DNA of 64,000 bases from CAWEFA01 sp963851385 (GTDB lineage: Bacteria; Bacteroidota; Bacteroidia; Bacteroidales; DTGW01): positions 124,001 through 188,000 of the forward strand of contig CAWKPE010000015.1 in the NCBI GenBank assembly GCA_963851385.1, in the 5' to 3' direction. A program made the translations under genes and the position numbers. The notes under the pieces were generated by a model. That model was given only the letters and a program-made list of their open reading frames with translations, made no database searches and was not told the DNA's origin. Positions 8,479 through 17,952 of the stretch are shown here, one piece after another; within the stretch, counting starts at the first letter, position 1, and the number at the start of each line of letters is the position of its first letter.

Positions 8479-9939
8479 ATGCATTACATACAACCAGAAA
8501 ACAGAAGCCAATTTATTTTGATGAACAGACTTGATGATCTTGTTCCAGAAAGCCATTATGTAAGGTTGATAGATGTTTTTGTGGATTATTTCATGCAGGA
8601 GCATAAAAACAGTTTTTCATTAAAAGGCTCACAAACAATTGGAAGAAAAGCATATGCGCCAACCAATTTACTTAAATTGTACATATATAGTTATTTAAAC
8701 AGCGTTTCAAGCAGTCGAAAAATAGAAAAAGAATGCTTTAGAAATATTGAAGTAATGTGGTTAATGGGCTCATTAAAGCCAAATCATAAGACTATATCAG
8801 ATTTTCGTAGGGAAAATACCGAAGGAATAAACAATGTATTTCTAGGCTTTATTAATCTTTTAAAGGATAACGGATACATAAAAGGTAAAACAATAAGCAT
8901 AGATGGTTCAAAAATCAAGGCAAATGCAGGAATGAGTGTTGATTTAGAAACTGTTTCTAAGAGACTAGTAAATATAGAAGAACAATTATCAAAATATTTA
9001 CAACTATTAGAAACAACGGATAACATAGATGAAGAATTAGCAGAAACTATCCGTGAGAAAGAAAAAATAACAGAAGAGATACTTGAATTAAAGAAGCAAA
9101 AAGAGCAATTGCAAAAGGATAAAGAGGAGCTAGAAAGACAATTGGCAAAAAGAATAAGTCCAACAGATCCAGAATGCAGAATGATGAAAAGCAGACAGGG
9201 AAAACATTTTTGTTATAATGTACAAGCAGCTGTAGACGCAGAAAATAAGATGATTGCTAATATTGAAGTTGTTTCACAGGAAAACGATAAAGGACAATTG
9301 CAGCCTATGGTTGAGAAGATAGAAAAAGAAATTGGAATAAGACCAGAAGAAGTTTTAGCAGATGCTGGATACTATGTTATGAGCCAAATAGAATGCCTGG
9401 AAAATGAAAAGGGTGTAAATTGCTTTGTTGCAATAAATCATAATCAGGAGCAGACAAAGGATCGGATACTTGGAATTAACTTCACATATATTCCAGAAAA
9501 AGATATCTATCAATGTTCACATAATGGAACACTTAAACCTAAAAATGGCTTAAAAAAAGATAGCCGAAGAGGGACATTAGCTCAACGTTATTTAGGAGTC
9601 GATTGCAAAAAATGTAAGATAAAGGCTGATTGTACAGACTCGTCAGCAAGAACTGTCTATCGTTTTACTAATCAAAAATGGCGTAATGAATATGAATCTA
9701 AAATGAATAGTCTAATTGGAAAAACAAAACTTATTCAAAGAAAAACTCTGTCAGAACATCCATTTGGCACAATTAAGTATTGGATGGGACATATACCTCT
9801 GAAAACCAGAGGAAAAGCCAAGGTTAAAGCTGAGATTAATCTTTATTCAATAGGTTATAACCTAAAAAGATTAATAAATATCGAAGGAATTGAGAAAGTT
9901 ACAAACATATTCAAACAAAATGAACTCAAGTTGGCATAG
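8479..9939 (+). CDS. IS1182-family transposase
   Basis: A 486-residue DDE transposase. The N-terminus is a DUF772-type domain (NRLDDLVPESHYVRLID, RKAYAPTNLLKLYIYSYLN). A catalytic Asp lies in KTISIDGSKIKANAG, a coiled coil rich in Glu/Lys/Gln spans about residues 165-225, the second Asp lies in LADAGYY, four Cys follow around CKKCKIKADC, and the C-terminal DDE_Tnp_1_6 block contains EHPFGTIKYWMG with the catalytic Glu. The length matches the family and there are no internal stops, so the gene looks functional. Confidence 0.95.
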   Translation: MHYIQPENRSQFILMNRLDDLVPESHYVRLIDVFVDYFMQEHKNSFSLKGSQTIGRKAYAPTNLLKLYIYSYLNSVSSSRKIEKECFRNIEVMWLMGSLKPNHKTISDFRRENTEGINNVFLGFINLLKDNGYIKGKTISIDGSKIKANAGMSVDLETVSKRLVNIEEQLSKYLQLLETTDNIDEELAETIREKEKITEEILELKKQKEQLQKDKEELERQLAKRISPTDPECRMMKSRQGKHFCYNVQAAVDAENKMIANIEVVSQENDKGQLQPMVEKIEKEIGIRPEEVLADAGYYVMSQIECLENEKGVNCFVAINHNQEQTKDRILGINFTYIPEKDIYQCSHNGTLKPKNGLKKDSRRGTLAQRYLGVDCKKCKIKADCTDSSARTVYRFTNQKWRNEYESKMNSLIGKTKLIQRKTLSEHPFGTIKYWMGHIPLKTRGKAKVKAEINLYSIGYNLKRLINIEGIEKVTNIFKQNELKLA

Positions 9940-9984
9940 GTAAACTTGAGTTCATAATTACTTTTAAAGTAATTATGAAAAATA

Positions 9985-10019
9985 TATTTTTACACAGCCT
10001 CTTAAAAACTTGTGCCTTA
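9985..10019 (-). repeat. Right terminal inverted repeat of the IS1182-type element
   Basis: Reverse complement of 8331-8365 with one mismatch; it ends ...CTTGTGCCTTA at 10019. Confidence 0.88.
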
Positions 10020-10051
10020 GTGAGAGTCCAATATGTTTTTTTACATTTTAT

Positions 10052-10444
10052 TCACTTACAATCCTTATTAGGCACTTTAGCAAAAGGTAGTTTTATTTTT
10101 ATTTTGCCTCTTTTAATTATTACAGTATTTTGAGAAGTGAACTTATGTAAAACATCTCCAACACTTACATTATAAATAAAAGTATCATTAAGCATTTTAT
10201 ATTCTTCAATGCTTCTTCTAATAAAGCCAATGCTTGCACATTTTGTTTTTTTATCTACAGCATAAATCGTATCCCAAGCAAAATCAATATTAAGGTTTTT
10301 TTTATAAATGCGACATTCGTCATTTTTATCTTTATAATTATCTATAATTACAAATACCATCCAAACTACGTATATAATAGCCAATATACCTATTCCGGCA
10401 TATTGAAAATTAAAAAGTGCACCGCCTGTAGAATATCCTTTCAT
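10052..10444 (-). CDS. Small single-span membrane protein of unknown function
   Basis: This 130-residue protein has one clear membrane helix at about residues 14-34 (YAGIGILAIIYVVWMVFVII) followed by a basic cytoplasmic or periplasmic domain with Cys at about residues 44, 68 and 129. I do not recognise the family. The gene lies between the insertion sequence and glyA, facing the IS. Coding status is supported by length, the membrane segment and codon use like its neighbours, but not by homology. Confidence 0.6.
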   Translation of the reverse strand: MKGYSTGGALFNFQYAGIGILAIIYVVWMVFVIIDNYKDKNDECRIYKKNLNIDFAWDTIYAVDKKTKCASIGFIRRSIEEYKMLNDTFIYNVSVGDVLHKFTSQNTVIIKRGKIKIKLPFAKVPNKDCK

Positions 10445-10575
10445 TGGTCAGTATTATTAGATTAATTATTTAGTTTATTCAAATAATTATTAAGTTGTCA
10501 ATTCCCCCCATGCTCGCACTTGTTTTTAACAAGCGCCTATCTGTATAAAGATATTGTTTTAATTGTAAAATATTA

Positions 10576-11856
10576 TCAATACGCAAACAACGGATAATCC
10601 TTCATTATTTTATTCACCCGTTTTTTTACATCAGAAATTACAGTTTCATTTTCAATATTCATGATCACTTCATCAATCATATCTACAATTTTTACAATCA
10701 CATCTTCTTTTACGCCACGTGTGGTAATAGCAGGAGTACCAACCCTTACACCTGAGGTTTGAAACGGTGAACGGGAATCAAACGGAACCATATTTTTATT
10801 TAAGGTAATATCTGCTTTTACCAATGTATTTTCTGCCTGTTTGCCATTCACATCAGGAGCTTTTGTTCGCAGGTCAATTAACATGGAATGGTTATCAGTA
10901 CCCCCTGAAATAACTTTATATCCTTTGGCTACAAAAGTTTCAGCCATGACTTTAGCATTCTTTAAAACCTGTTCTATATATTTTTTATAGCTATCTGAAA
11001 GCGCTTCTCCAAAGGCAACAGCTTTTGATGCAATTACGTGTTCCAGAGGTCCGCCTTGTATACCTGGAAATACAGCAGAATCCAGCAAAGCTGATATCAT
11101 CTTTATTTCTCCTTTTGGAGTTTTTAATCCCCAGGGATTTTCAAAATCTTTGCCAATCATAATCATTCCGCCACGTGGACCACGTAATGTTTTATGAGTA
11201 GTTGTTGTAACAATATGACAATAAGGAAAAGGCTGGTTTAAAAATCCCTTTGCAATTATTCCTGCAGGATGCGCAATATCAAACATAAGCAACGCTCCCA
11301 CTTCATCAGCAATTTCTCTCATTTTCTTATAATCCCAGTCTCTTGAATATGCTGAAGCACCACCTACAATAAGTTTCGGTTTATGTTCACGCGCAAGTTT
11401 AGCCATTTGATCATAATCTACTTTTTCGGTTTCTGGATTCAGACTATATGCAACAGGTTTGTACAATATTCCGGAGTAGTTAACGGGCGAACCATGTGTT
11501 AAATGTCCTCCATGAGACAAATCCAAACCCAGGAATGTATCACCGGGTTTTAATACTGCCAGCATTACAGCAGCATTTGCCTGGGCGCCTGAATGCGGCT
11601 GGACATTTACCCATTCTGCATTAAAAAGTTTTTTTGCCCTTTCAATGGCCAAACCTTCTGCTTCATCAATAAACTGGCAACCGCCGTAATATCTTTTTCC
11701 AATATATCCTTCAGCATATTTGTTTGTCATCCATGAACCCATGGCCTGCATCACCTGGTCACTTACAAAATTTTCAGAAGCTATCAGCTCAACACCATGA
11801 AGCTGTCTTTGGTGCTCTTTTTCAATAATATCAAAAAGTTGTTTATCGCGTTCCAT
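10576..11856 (-). CDS. glyA: Serine hydroxymethyltransferase
   Basis: This 426-residue enzyme interconverts serine plus tetrahydrofolate with glycine plus 5,10-methylene-tetrahydrofolate, using PLP. The N-terminal [29 protein letters not shown] and [12 protein letters not shown] are hallmark motifs. The PLP lysine is in [15 protein letters not shown] (about residue 225) and [11 protein letters not shown] follows. Length is normal for bacterial GlyA. The gene stands alone on the minus strand, divergent from the OmpA-family gene. Confidence 0.98.
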   Translation of the reverse strand: MERDKQLFDIIEKEHQRQLHGVELIASENFVSDQVMQAMGSWMTNKYAEGYIGKRYYGGCQFIDEAEGLAIERAKKLFNAEWVNVQPHSGAQANAAVMLAVLKPGDTFLGLDLSHGGHLTHGSPVNYSGILYKPVAYSLNPETEKVDYDQMAKLAREHKPKLIVGGASAYSRDWDYKKMREIADEVGALLMFDIAHPAGIIAKGFLNQPFPYCHIVTTTTHKTLRGPRGGMIMIGKDFENPWGLKTPKGEIKMISALLDSAVFPGIQGGPLEHVIASKAVAFGEALSDSYKKYIEQVLKNAKVMAETFVAKGYKVISGGTDNHSMLIDLRTKAPDVNGKQAENTLVKADITLNKNMVPFDSRSPFQTSGVRVGTPAITTRGVKEDVIVKIVDMIDEVIMNIENETVISDVKKRVNKIMKDYPLFAY

Positions 11857-12037
11857 TTTATTTATTTTTTTGAGGCTATAAAGTTAAAGGTTTATAGAAA
11901 CTTGAAAGAATTTTTTATTACAAATTATTAACAAAATAAACATAGGTAATCATAAAAGCCGTATCGTTTTTAGATATTAAGTCTATTACTAAACCAATAA
12001 TTTATTTTATTTTTACAATAGTTTTAATATGTCAGTT

Positions 12038-13983
12038 ATGCTTTTAAAAATATTCTCAAGGATTAATTATTTTTTCAATTTTATTAAACATTATACTAGC
12101 ATTGTCCGGGCAGGAATATTCAACAAAATCAAATAAAGCAATTAAATTTTATGAAGATGCATCGGCAAAAATGCAGACGCGCGATTATGATGCTGCAATT
12201 GAATTACTATCTTAAATCATTGGTTGCTGACGAAAAATTTCCTGAGGCATGGTTATTGATGTCTGATGCGTATGATGAAAAAAACAACAGGGATTCAGTA
12301 GTATTTTGTTGCCAGAATGCTTTGAAATGTGGGGCCGACAAGTATCCGGTTACTTATTATTTTCTTGCTGTTGCTCTGTATAAAACCGGCAAATATGAAG
12401 ATGCAATGTCTAATGCGCAGGACTTTTTAGATAGAAAGCAATTTACCATTAACCAAAAACAGACTATTGACAAAATAATTACAGATGCAAAATTCGCTAA
12501 AAATGCTTTATTAAATCCTGTCCAGTTTTCCCCTGTTAGTTTAGGCGATAACGTAAATACTAAATATGATGAATATTGGCCTAGTCTTTCAAGCGATGAA
12601 GAAATGCTTGTATTTACAAGGTTAGTTCCGATAGACGAGAATAACCCAAAAATATATGGTAATCGCCAGGAAGATATTTATGTAAGCATTAAAGTAAATG
12701 GACAATGGCAAAAAGCAGAACCTATGGGTCCACCTATAAATACTGAGGATAATGAAGGTGCACAATTTATTACCAGTGATGGAAAACGCATGTTTTTTAC
12801 GGCTTGTAATCGTGGGGATGGTTTGGGAAAATGTGATATTTATATGTCTGAAAAACTTGGTAATGGCTGGTCAGTACCTGTTAATTTAGGTGAACCTGTT
12901 AATTCTGCCTATTCAGAAAAACAACCTTCCCTTTCATCTGATGGCAAATCTTTATATTTTGTGAGTAATCGTCCTGGTGGTAAAGGTGGATTAGACATCT
13001 GGGTCTCTAATTTAAATGATAAAGGTAAATGGACCAAACCTGTGAATTTAGGCGACAGTATAAACACGCCAATGGATGATCAATCGCCCTATATTCATCC
13101 GGATAACAATACACTTTATTTTGCTTCTAATGGTTGGCCTGGTATGGGTGGTTCGGATTTATATTATAGCAGACGCAAAGTAGATCCTCCGGGCTGGACC
13201 AGGCCAACTAATCTGGGATATCCTATAAATACTTATGCCGATGAAGTCGGATTGATTGTAAATGCAAATGGTGATCGTGCCTATTTTTCTTCCAACAGGG
13301 TACCTGAAAAAGGAAAAGATATTTACACATTTGAGTTGTATGGGCAAGCAAGGCCTATGCAGGTTTCGTATTTAAAGGGTAAAGTCTATGATTCTGAAAC
13401 AAAGGTTCCACTTGACGCTCAGTTTGAATTGATCGATTTGAAGTCATCTAAAACAATAAATCAGGCAATTGCCAATAAATATACCGGTGAATTCCTGGTT
13501 TGTATCCCGACAGACAAAAACTATGCTTTGAATGTTTCAAAAAAGGGATATTTATTCTATTCAGAAAATTTCACATTGACAGGCAAAGACAATACAAAAC
13601 CATTCCTGAAAGATATTCCTCTTCAATCTATGAAGACAGGAAATAAAGTTGTTTTGAAAAATATTTTCTTTGAAACAAATTCGTTCGATTTGAAACCAGA
13701 ATCGACAGTTGAATTAAATAAAATTCTTCAATTCATGAATGAAAATCTTAATCTAAGAATTGAAATTAGCGGACATACGGACAATGTAGGTAGTGATGCC
13801 ATAAACCAGAAACTTAGCGAAAACAGGGCTAAAGCAGTTGTAAATTATTTAACTTCAAAAGGAATTGATCCTTCAAGATTAATTTCTAAAGGCTATGGTA
13901 AAACCCAACCTATAGCAACCAATAATAATGAAGAAGGACGAGCTCTTAATCGCAGAACAGAATTTAAAATAATCGGATTTTAA
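12038..13983 (+). pseudogene. OmpA/PD40 envelope protein, N-terminal frame broken twice
   Basis: The open frame 12151-13983 encodes TPR-like helices, a PD40/WD40-like propeller with repeated SSDGKSLYFVSNRPGGKGG-type units (about residues 140-400), a carboxypeptidase-regulatory-like fold and a C-terminal OmpA peptidoglycan-binding domain (ISGHTDNVGSDAINQKLSEN). The natural start is upstream: an ATG at 12038 gives MLLKIFSRINYFF, and adding one T to the six-T run at 12070-12075 continues into a good signal peptide (SILLNIILALSGQ) and TPR sequence up to about 12210. Dropping one base there joins it to the long frame. Such proteins are common in Bacteroidetes envelopes. The two breaks may be indel errors. 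Confidence 0.8.
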
Positions 13984-14133
13984 TATTAGTAAAACTAAAA
14001 AGTGGAGGTAGTCTCAAAAAATTTATTGTTTATTTCTCGATTTAGCTTGCAATAATAAAATAACAATTTTCAGGTGTCAGGCTTAGTAAAGTCGATTCCT
14101 GATTTTTTCAATACAAGCTATTGAGATTATCTG

Positions 14134-15333
14134 TTGAACCTAATGATTATGAAAACACATTGTCAAAGTCGTTTAATTATTTTTATTTCTATTTTTTGGA
14201 TTTTTAGTATATTTTCTGTTCATGGCCAATCTCCCGATTCAATTCATGAACAATTCACAATTATAAAACAAATTCCAACAACACCTGTAAAGAATCAATA
14301 CAAAACGATAACATGCTGGAGCTTTGCCGTTATGTCAATGCTTGAATCTGAGTTGATTCAATCCGGTAAAGGCGAAGTTGATCTATCCGAGATGTACGTT
14401 GTTCGCCAAGCATATATTGAAAAAGCTGAGAGATACGTACGTATGCACGGCAGTATTAATTTTGGTGGCGGAGGCGCATTAAATGATCCGATAGATATTA
14501 TTAGAAAGTATGGCATTTTGCCAAATAATGTATATTCAGGATTAAAGGAAGGAAGTACAAATCATAATCATATTGAAATGGATGCCGGTTTGAAAGATTA
14601 TGTTATTGGTTTAATAAAAAATAAAAAACTGTCTCTTTCATGGAAAGAAGGTTTTATTGGTATTTTAGACGCTTATTTAGGTAAAGTGCCAGAAAAATTT
14701 TTATATAATAATAAAGAATATACTCCTCTGAGTTATTCAAAAATGCTGGGAATTGATCCGGATAATTATATTTTGTTAACCTCTTTTATGCATCATCCAT
14801 TTTACCAGAAATTTATTATTGAAGTACCTGATAACTGGTCATGGGGACAAGCCTACAACTTACCGTTAAATGAACTTCAAAAAGTTATTGATTACTCGTT
14901 GGATAAAGGTTATTCTGTAGCCATAGCATGTGATATGACTGAAAAAGGATTTATGTGGAAAAAAGGCATAGCTCTAACTGAGAACTTAACTGAAAATGAT
15001 AATGATAAAAATATTAATCCAAATATGTGGGTTCCTAATAATGATAGTACACAACAAACTTTTAAAGAAGTTTCTGTTACACCTCAATTAAGGCAAGATG
15101 CATTTGATAATTATGAAACTACTGATGATCATGATTTTCAAATTGTGGGAATAGCAAAAGATCAAAATGGTAAAAAATTTTATATAGCAAAAAATTCCTG
15201 GGGAACTGAAGGTACAGACTATGGAGGATTTTTATATTTATCAGAATCATATTTGCTTTACAAAACACTTACTGTGCTTGTAAATAAAAAAGCCATTCCT
15301 TCAGATATATTAAAAAAACCGGGATTGCAATAA
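14134..15333 (+). CDS. Secreted C1-family cysteine peptidase (bleomycin hydrolase/PepC-like)
   Basis: A 399-residue protein with a signal peptide (hydrophobic run about residues 13-31, ending VHGQ). The papain-fold active site is complete: the oxyanion Gln in VKNQYKTITCWSF with the catalytic Cys in TCWSF (about residue 54), the His in DDHDFQIVG and the Asn in IAKNSWG. The insert between them, with VDLSEMYVVRQAYIEKA, matches the bleomycin hydrolase/aminopeptidase C branch rather than papain. It is probably exported to the periplasm or surface. ATGs at 14143 and 14149 are alternative starts. Confidence 0.88.
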   Translation: MNLMIMKTHCQSRLIIFISIFWIFSIFSVHGQSPDSIHEQFTIIKQIPTTPVKNQYKTITCWSFAVMSMLESELIQSGKGEVDLSEMYVVRQAYIEKAERYVRMHGSINFGGGGALNDPIDIIRKYGILPNNVYSGLKEGSTNHNHIEMDAGLKDYVIGLIKNKKLSLSWKEGFIGILDAYLGKVPEKFLYNNKEYTPLSYSKMLGIDPDNYILLTSFMHHPFYQKFIIEVPDNWSWGQAYNLPLNELQKVIDYSLDKGYSVAIACDMTEKGFMWKKGIALTENLTENDNDKNINPNMWVPNNDSTQQTFKEVSVTPQLRQDAFDNYETTDDHDFQIVGIAKDQNGKKFYIAKNSWGTEGTDYGGFLYLSESYLLYKTLTVLVNKKAIPSDILKKPGLQ

Positions 15334-15346
15334 ATTAATTTTATTA

Positions 15347-16642
15347 ATGGAGAAAAATAATAAAAAAGTTATTAATGCCTGGTGCTCTTATGATATTGCC
15401 AATTCTGCATATAACCTTATTATTACTACTGCTATTTTTCCAATCTATTACCAACAGGTGACTCATGACACATATGGAGGAGATAAAATTCCCTTTCATG
15501 GACACTTAATAGAAAATTCAGTGTTATATGAATATGTCATTTCATTAGCTTATCTGGTTATTATTTTGCTTTCTCCATTTCTTTCAGGCATCGCAGATTA
15601 TGGCGGATATCGCAAGAGGTTTATGCAATCATTTACTCTTTTAGGTTCAATATCATGCTTTTTAATGTTTTGGTTTCATGGCAGCAATATTGACTACGGT
15701 TTATTGCTGGTTGGATTGGCTGTAATTGGGTATGCAGGATCTTTAGTTTTTTACAATTCTTTTTTGCCAATCATTGCTACAAATGAGTACCAAGATAAGA
15801 TAAGCGCGAAAGGATTTTCATGGGGATATGCAGGAAGTATGGTTTTACTTATTGTCAATCTTATTACTATATTTTATAGTAATTTATTTAATTTAGAACG
15901 CACAACGGCAATTAAGTTATCTTTTTTGGAAGTTGGAATATGGTGGTTTGGCTTATCTCAAATAGCCTTTTACCATTTGAAAGATTATCCGGGACAAGGA
16001 AAATTTCAATCAGATTTACTTACTAAAGGATTTAAGGAATTATTAAAAGTATTTTCCCAAATCAAAAAACGATCTGTTGTCAAGTTTTTTCTTCTGTCAT
16101 ACTTTTTATTCTCAATGGGCGTACAGACAATTATACTTGTTGCAACGTTATTTGGTAGCAAAGAACTTGGAATAAGTGGCACAAAATTAATCATAACAAT
16201 TATTATAATTCAAATACTTGGTATTGTTGGATCAATGATCTTTGCTGAAGTATCTGCCCGAAAAGGAAATAAATTATCACTTTCAATAATGCTTGTGATA
16301 TGGATTGCAGTTTGCATTGCAGCATATTTCATAAAAAATGAATTTGAATTTTATGTTTTAGCGGCTGCAGTGGGACTGGTTATGGGTGGCATTCAATCAC
16401 AGGCACGTTCAACATACTCAAAATTGATACCTTTAGAGACTACCGATACTGCATCATATTTCAGTTTTTATGATATCACTGAAAAAGCTGCTATTGTATT
16501 AGGTATGTTCTGTTTTGGAATTATTAACCAAATAACCGGAAGTATGAGAAACAGCGCTCTTTCACTTTCATTATTTTTCATAATTTCATTAATTGTATTA
16601 GCGTTTTCAAAATTGCCAAAAAATGTTAAGATTGCTTCTTAG
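15347..16642 (+). CDS. UMF1-family MFS transporter
   Basis: A 431-residue protein with about 12 hydrophobic segments. The start, NAWCSYDIANSAYNLIITTA, is the hallmark of the UMF1 (Atg22-like) branch of the major facilitator superfamily, and the A-loop motif DYGGYRKRFM follows TM2-3. Members are proposed to export small metabolites such as amino acids; the substrate here is unknown. It begins 13 bp after the cysteine peptidase gene and may be co-transcribed with it. Confidence 0.88.
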   Translation: MEKNNKKVINAWCSYDIANSAYNLIITTAIFPIYYQQVTHDTYGGDKIPFHGHLIENSVLYEYVISLAYLVIILLSPFLSGIADYGGYRKRFMQSFTLLGSISCFLMFWFHGSNIDYGLLLVGLAVIGYAGSLVFYNSFLPIIATNEYQDKISAKGFSWGYAGSMVLLIVNLITIFYSNLFNLERTTAIKLSFLEVGIWWFGLSQIAFYHLKDYPGQGKFQSDLLTKGFKELLKVFSQIKKRSVVKFFLLSYFLFSMGVQTIILVATLFGSKELGISGTKLIITIIIIQILGIVGSMIFAEVSARKGNKLSLSIMLVIWIAVCIAAYFIKNEFEFYVLAAAVGLVMGGIQSQARSTYSKLIPLETTDTASYFSFYDITEKAAIVLGMFCFGIINQITGSMRNSALSLSLFFIISLIVLAFSKLPKNVKIAS

Positions 16643-16673
16643 TGTATTTATATATCCTGAAAAATTTCCAGAA

Positions 16674-16705
16674 TTTTGCTTTTCTGTAATTTATTTGTAC
16701 CTTTG
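16674..16705 (+). promoter_or_regulatory. Bacteroidetes-type promoter of the aromatic operon
   Basis: TTTTG at 16674-16678 and TACCTTTG at 16698-16705, separated by 19 bp, match the Bacteroidetes vegetative consensus (-33 TTTG, -7 TAnnTTTG). The predicted transcription start falls at about 16710-16714, almost on the ATG of the first leader peptide (16713). The leader message would therefore have little or no 5' untranslated region. Confidence 0.65.
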
Positions 16706-16712
16706 TTCCGCA

Positions 16713-16769
16713 ATGAAAACATTATCAATAAATAATATTTTTTATTTTTATAGCTTTAGAAGGACCTAA
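16713..16769 (+). CDS. Leader peptide 1 of the aromatic operon (Phe/Tyr-rich)
   Basis: An 18-residue ORF, MKTLSINNIFYFYSFRRT, with the run F-Y-F-Y-S-F at residues 10-15, ends at TAA 16767-16769. One base after the stop begins the antiterminator strand 16771-16780, and a terminator hairpin follows. A ribosome stalled on scarce Phe- or Tyr-tRNA at 16740-16757 would leave the antiterminator free; a ribosome reaching the stop codon would cover it and let the terminator form. This is the standard amino-acid attenuation layout. Translation is inferred from position and codon content. Confidence 0.75.
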   Translation: MKTLSINNIFYFYSFRRT

Positions 16770-16770
16770 A

Positions 16771-16820
16771 GGGATTGTTCTTTATTATATTTGAATAATC
16801 CCGGATTTCCGGGATTTTTT
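16771..16820 (+). terminator. Attenuator 1: antiterminator and terminator
   Basis: Antiterminator: GGGATTGTTC (16771-16780) can pair with GAATAATCCC (16793-16802), ten pairs with one G-U. Terminator: AATCCCGGA (16797-16805) pairs perfectly with TCCGGGATT (16808-16816), followed by TTTT to 16820. The two structures share 16797-16802, so they exclude each other. The site lies 275 bp before pheA, directly after a Phe/Tyr-rich leader ORF. Confidence 0.78.
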
Positions 16821-16850
16821 GTATCAACTATTTGAGAAAAAACATACAAA

Positions 16851-16925
16851 ATGCAGATATTAACTTATAAATTGAAAAATTATTTTTATTTCTTTTTCTT
16901 TTATACACGGAAAAACCGGGGCTAA
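16851..16925 (+). CDS. Leader peptide 2 of the aromatic operon (eight consecutive Phe/Tyr)
   Basis: A 24-residue ORF with residues 11-18 reading Y-F-Y-F-F-F-F-Y and an extra Tyr at 6. It ends KNRG at TAA 16923-16925. Eight uninterrupted aromatic codons are not expected by chance and are the signature of a regulatory leader for phenylalanine/tyrosine. The end of this ORF overlaps the first strand of the second antiterminator (16915-16923). It lies wholly downstream of the first terminator, so it is made only when attenuator 1 is read through. Confidence 0.78.
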   Translation: MQILTYKLKNYFYFFFFYTRKNRG

Positions 16926-16980
16926 TGTGCATTGTTTGTAAAGAATTGTAAAGTCCCGGTCAAGAGCCGGGACTTTTTTT
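16915..16980 (+). terminator. Attenuator 2: antiterminator and terminator
   Basis: Antiterminator: ACCGGGGCT (16915-16923) pairs with AGTCCCGGT (16952-16960), nine pairs with one G-U. Terminator: AAGTCCCGGT (16951-16960) pairs with GCCGGGACTT (16966-16975) around a 5-nt loop, followed by a T-run to 16980. The strand 16952-16960 is shared, so the structures are alternatives. It is the second such unit before pheA. Confidence 0.78.
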
Positions 16981-17075
16981 ATAAACTCCACCAGTCTCTC
17001 TATGAAAATGGAGAAAACACAAAACTCTTTACCCACACTTCTAATAATTAAAAACTATTAACTAACACCTATATT

Positions 17076-17940
17076 ATGACACCTATTTCAAAAAAAGAAA
17101 TTAAACGCGTTGCAATTCAGGGTGGATATGGCGCTTTTCATGAAATTGCAGCAAAGCATTATTTTCAAAATGACAATATTGAAATTGTACCGGCAAATAC
17201 ATTTAAAGATTTATTTAAATCATTAAAAATGAATCATGCCGATTTAGGTATAATGGCAATTGAAAATTCGCTTGCAGGTAGTATTCTCCCTAATTATGGT
17301 TTATTGCAGGAATCAAACATGAAAATAATAGGTGAAATTTACTTAAGAATTAAGCAAAACCTTGTAGCTCTGCCTGGACAAACAATTGAAGACATAAAAG
17401 ATGTCTATTCACAACCTATTGCAATTATGCAATGCGAAATGTTTTTTAATAATTATCCGCATATTAAACTAATTGACAGTATTGACACCGCACTCAGCGC
17501 TAAAGAGATTAGAGATAAAAATTTAAAAGGTGTTGCTGCCATTGCATCGAAACTCGCTGCAGAAAAAATATCAGTTAGAGATAATCCATGAAAGTATTGA
17601 AACCAATAAAATGAATTATACGCGCTTTCTTATTCTTGCTGATATAAAAGGTCATCATAAACCAGTACCTGTTGTAAATAAGGCGTCAATAGCCTTTGAT
17701 CTTGCCCATGAAATTGGAAGTCTTTCAAAAATTTTGTCAATTCTTTCTTATTACAATATTAACCTTACAAAAATCCAATCAATGCCGATAATGGGAAAGG
17801 ATTGGGAATATCAGTTTTACGTTGATGTGACATTTTTAGATTATAAAATATACCGGCAATCTCTTGATGCAATCAGGCCATTTACAAGTGATCTGAATAT
17901 TTTGGGAGAATATGCCAAAGGAAATACTGTTATTGAATAA
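17076..17940 (+). pseudogene. pheA: Prephenate dehydratase, one frameshift in a poly-A run
   Basis: The product converts prephenate to phenylpyruvate for phenylalanine synthesis. The catalytic part reads in the frame from 17076 (VAIQGGYGAFHEIAAKHYF, IMAIENSLAGSILPNY, GVAAIASKLAAEK). The frame ends at 17591, but the conserved continuation with the threonine of NYTRFLIL and the ACT regulatory domain (HEIGSLSKILSILSYYNINL) reads in another frame to 17940. Removing one A from the six-A run at about 17564-17569 gives a continuous protein of about 287 residues. No chorismate mutase domain is fused here; it is on the next gene. A base-call error is likely, because the rest is well conserved. Confidence 0.85.
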
Positions 17941-17952
17941 AGAACTTGAATT

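Larger units (their letters stand above)
8331..10019 (+). mobile_element. IS1182-family insertion sequence, 1689 bp
   Basis: The element is bounded by 35-bp terminal inverted repeats (8331-8365 and 9985-10019, 34 of 35 positions complementary) and holds one intact transposase gene. It lies between the export operon and an unrelated minus-strand gene, so it does not interrupt a recognisable gene. I see no clear target-site duplication at the outer edges. Because the transposase frame and both ends are intact, the element could still be mobile. Confidence 0.88.

Noticed and set aside
10513..10534. Hairpin (CGCACTTG ... CAAGCGC type) between glyA and the small membrane protein gene as a terminator
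   Set aside because: No T-run follows on either strand, so termination cannot be supported; it may be a chance or repeat-derived palindrome.
16640..17075. T-box or metabolite riboswitch before pheA
   Set aside because: No T-box sequence or known riboswitch core is visible; the two aromatic-codon leader ORFs with overlapping terminators explain the region better.
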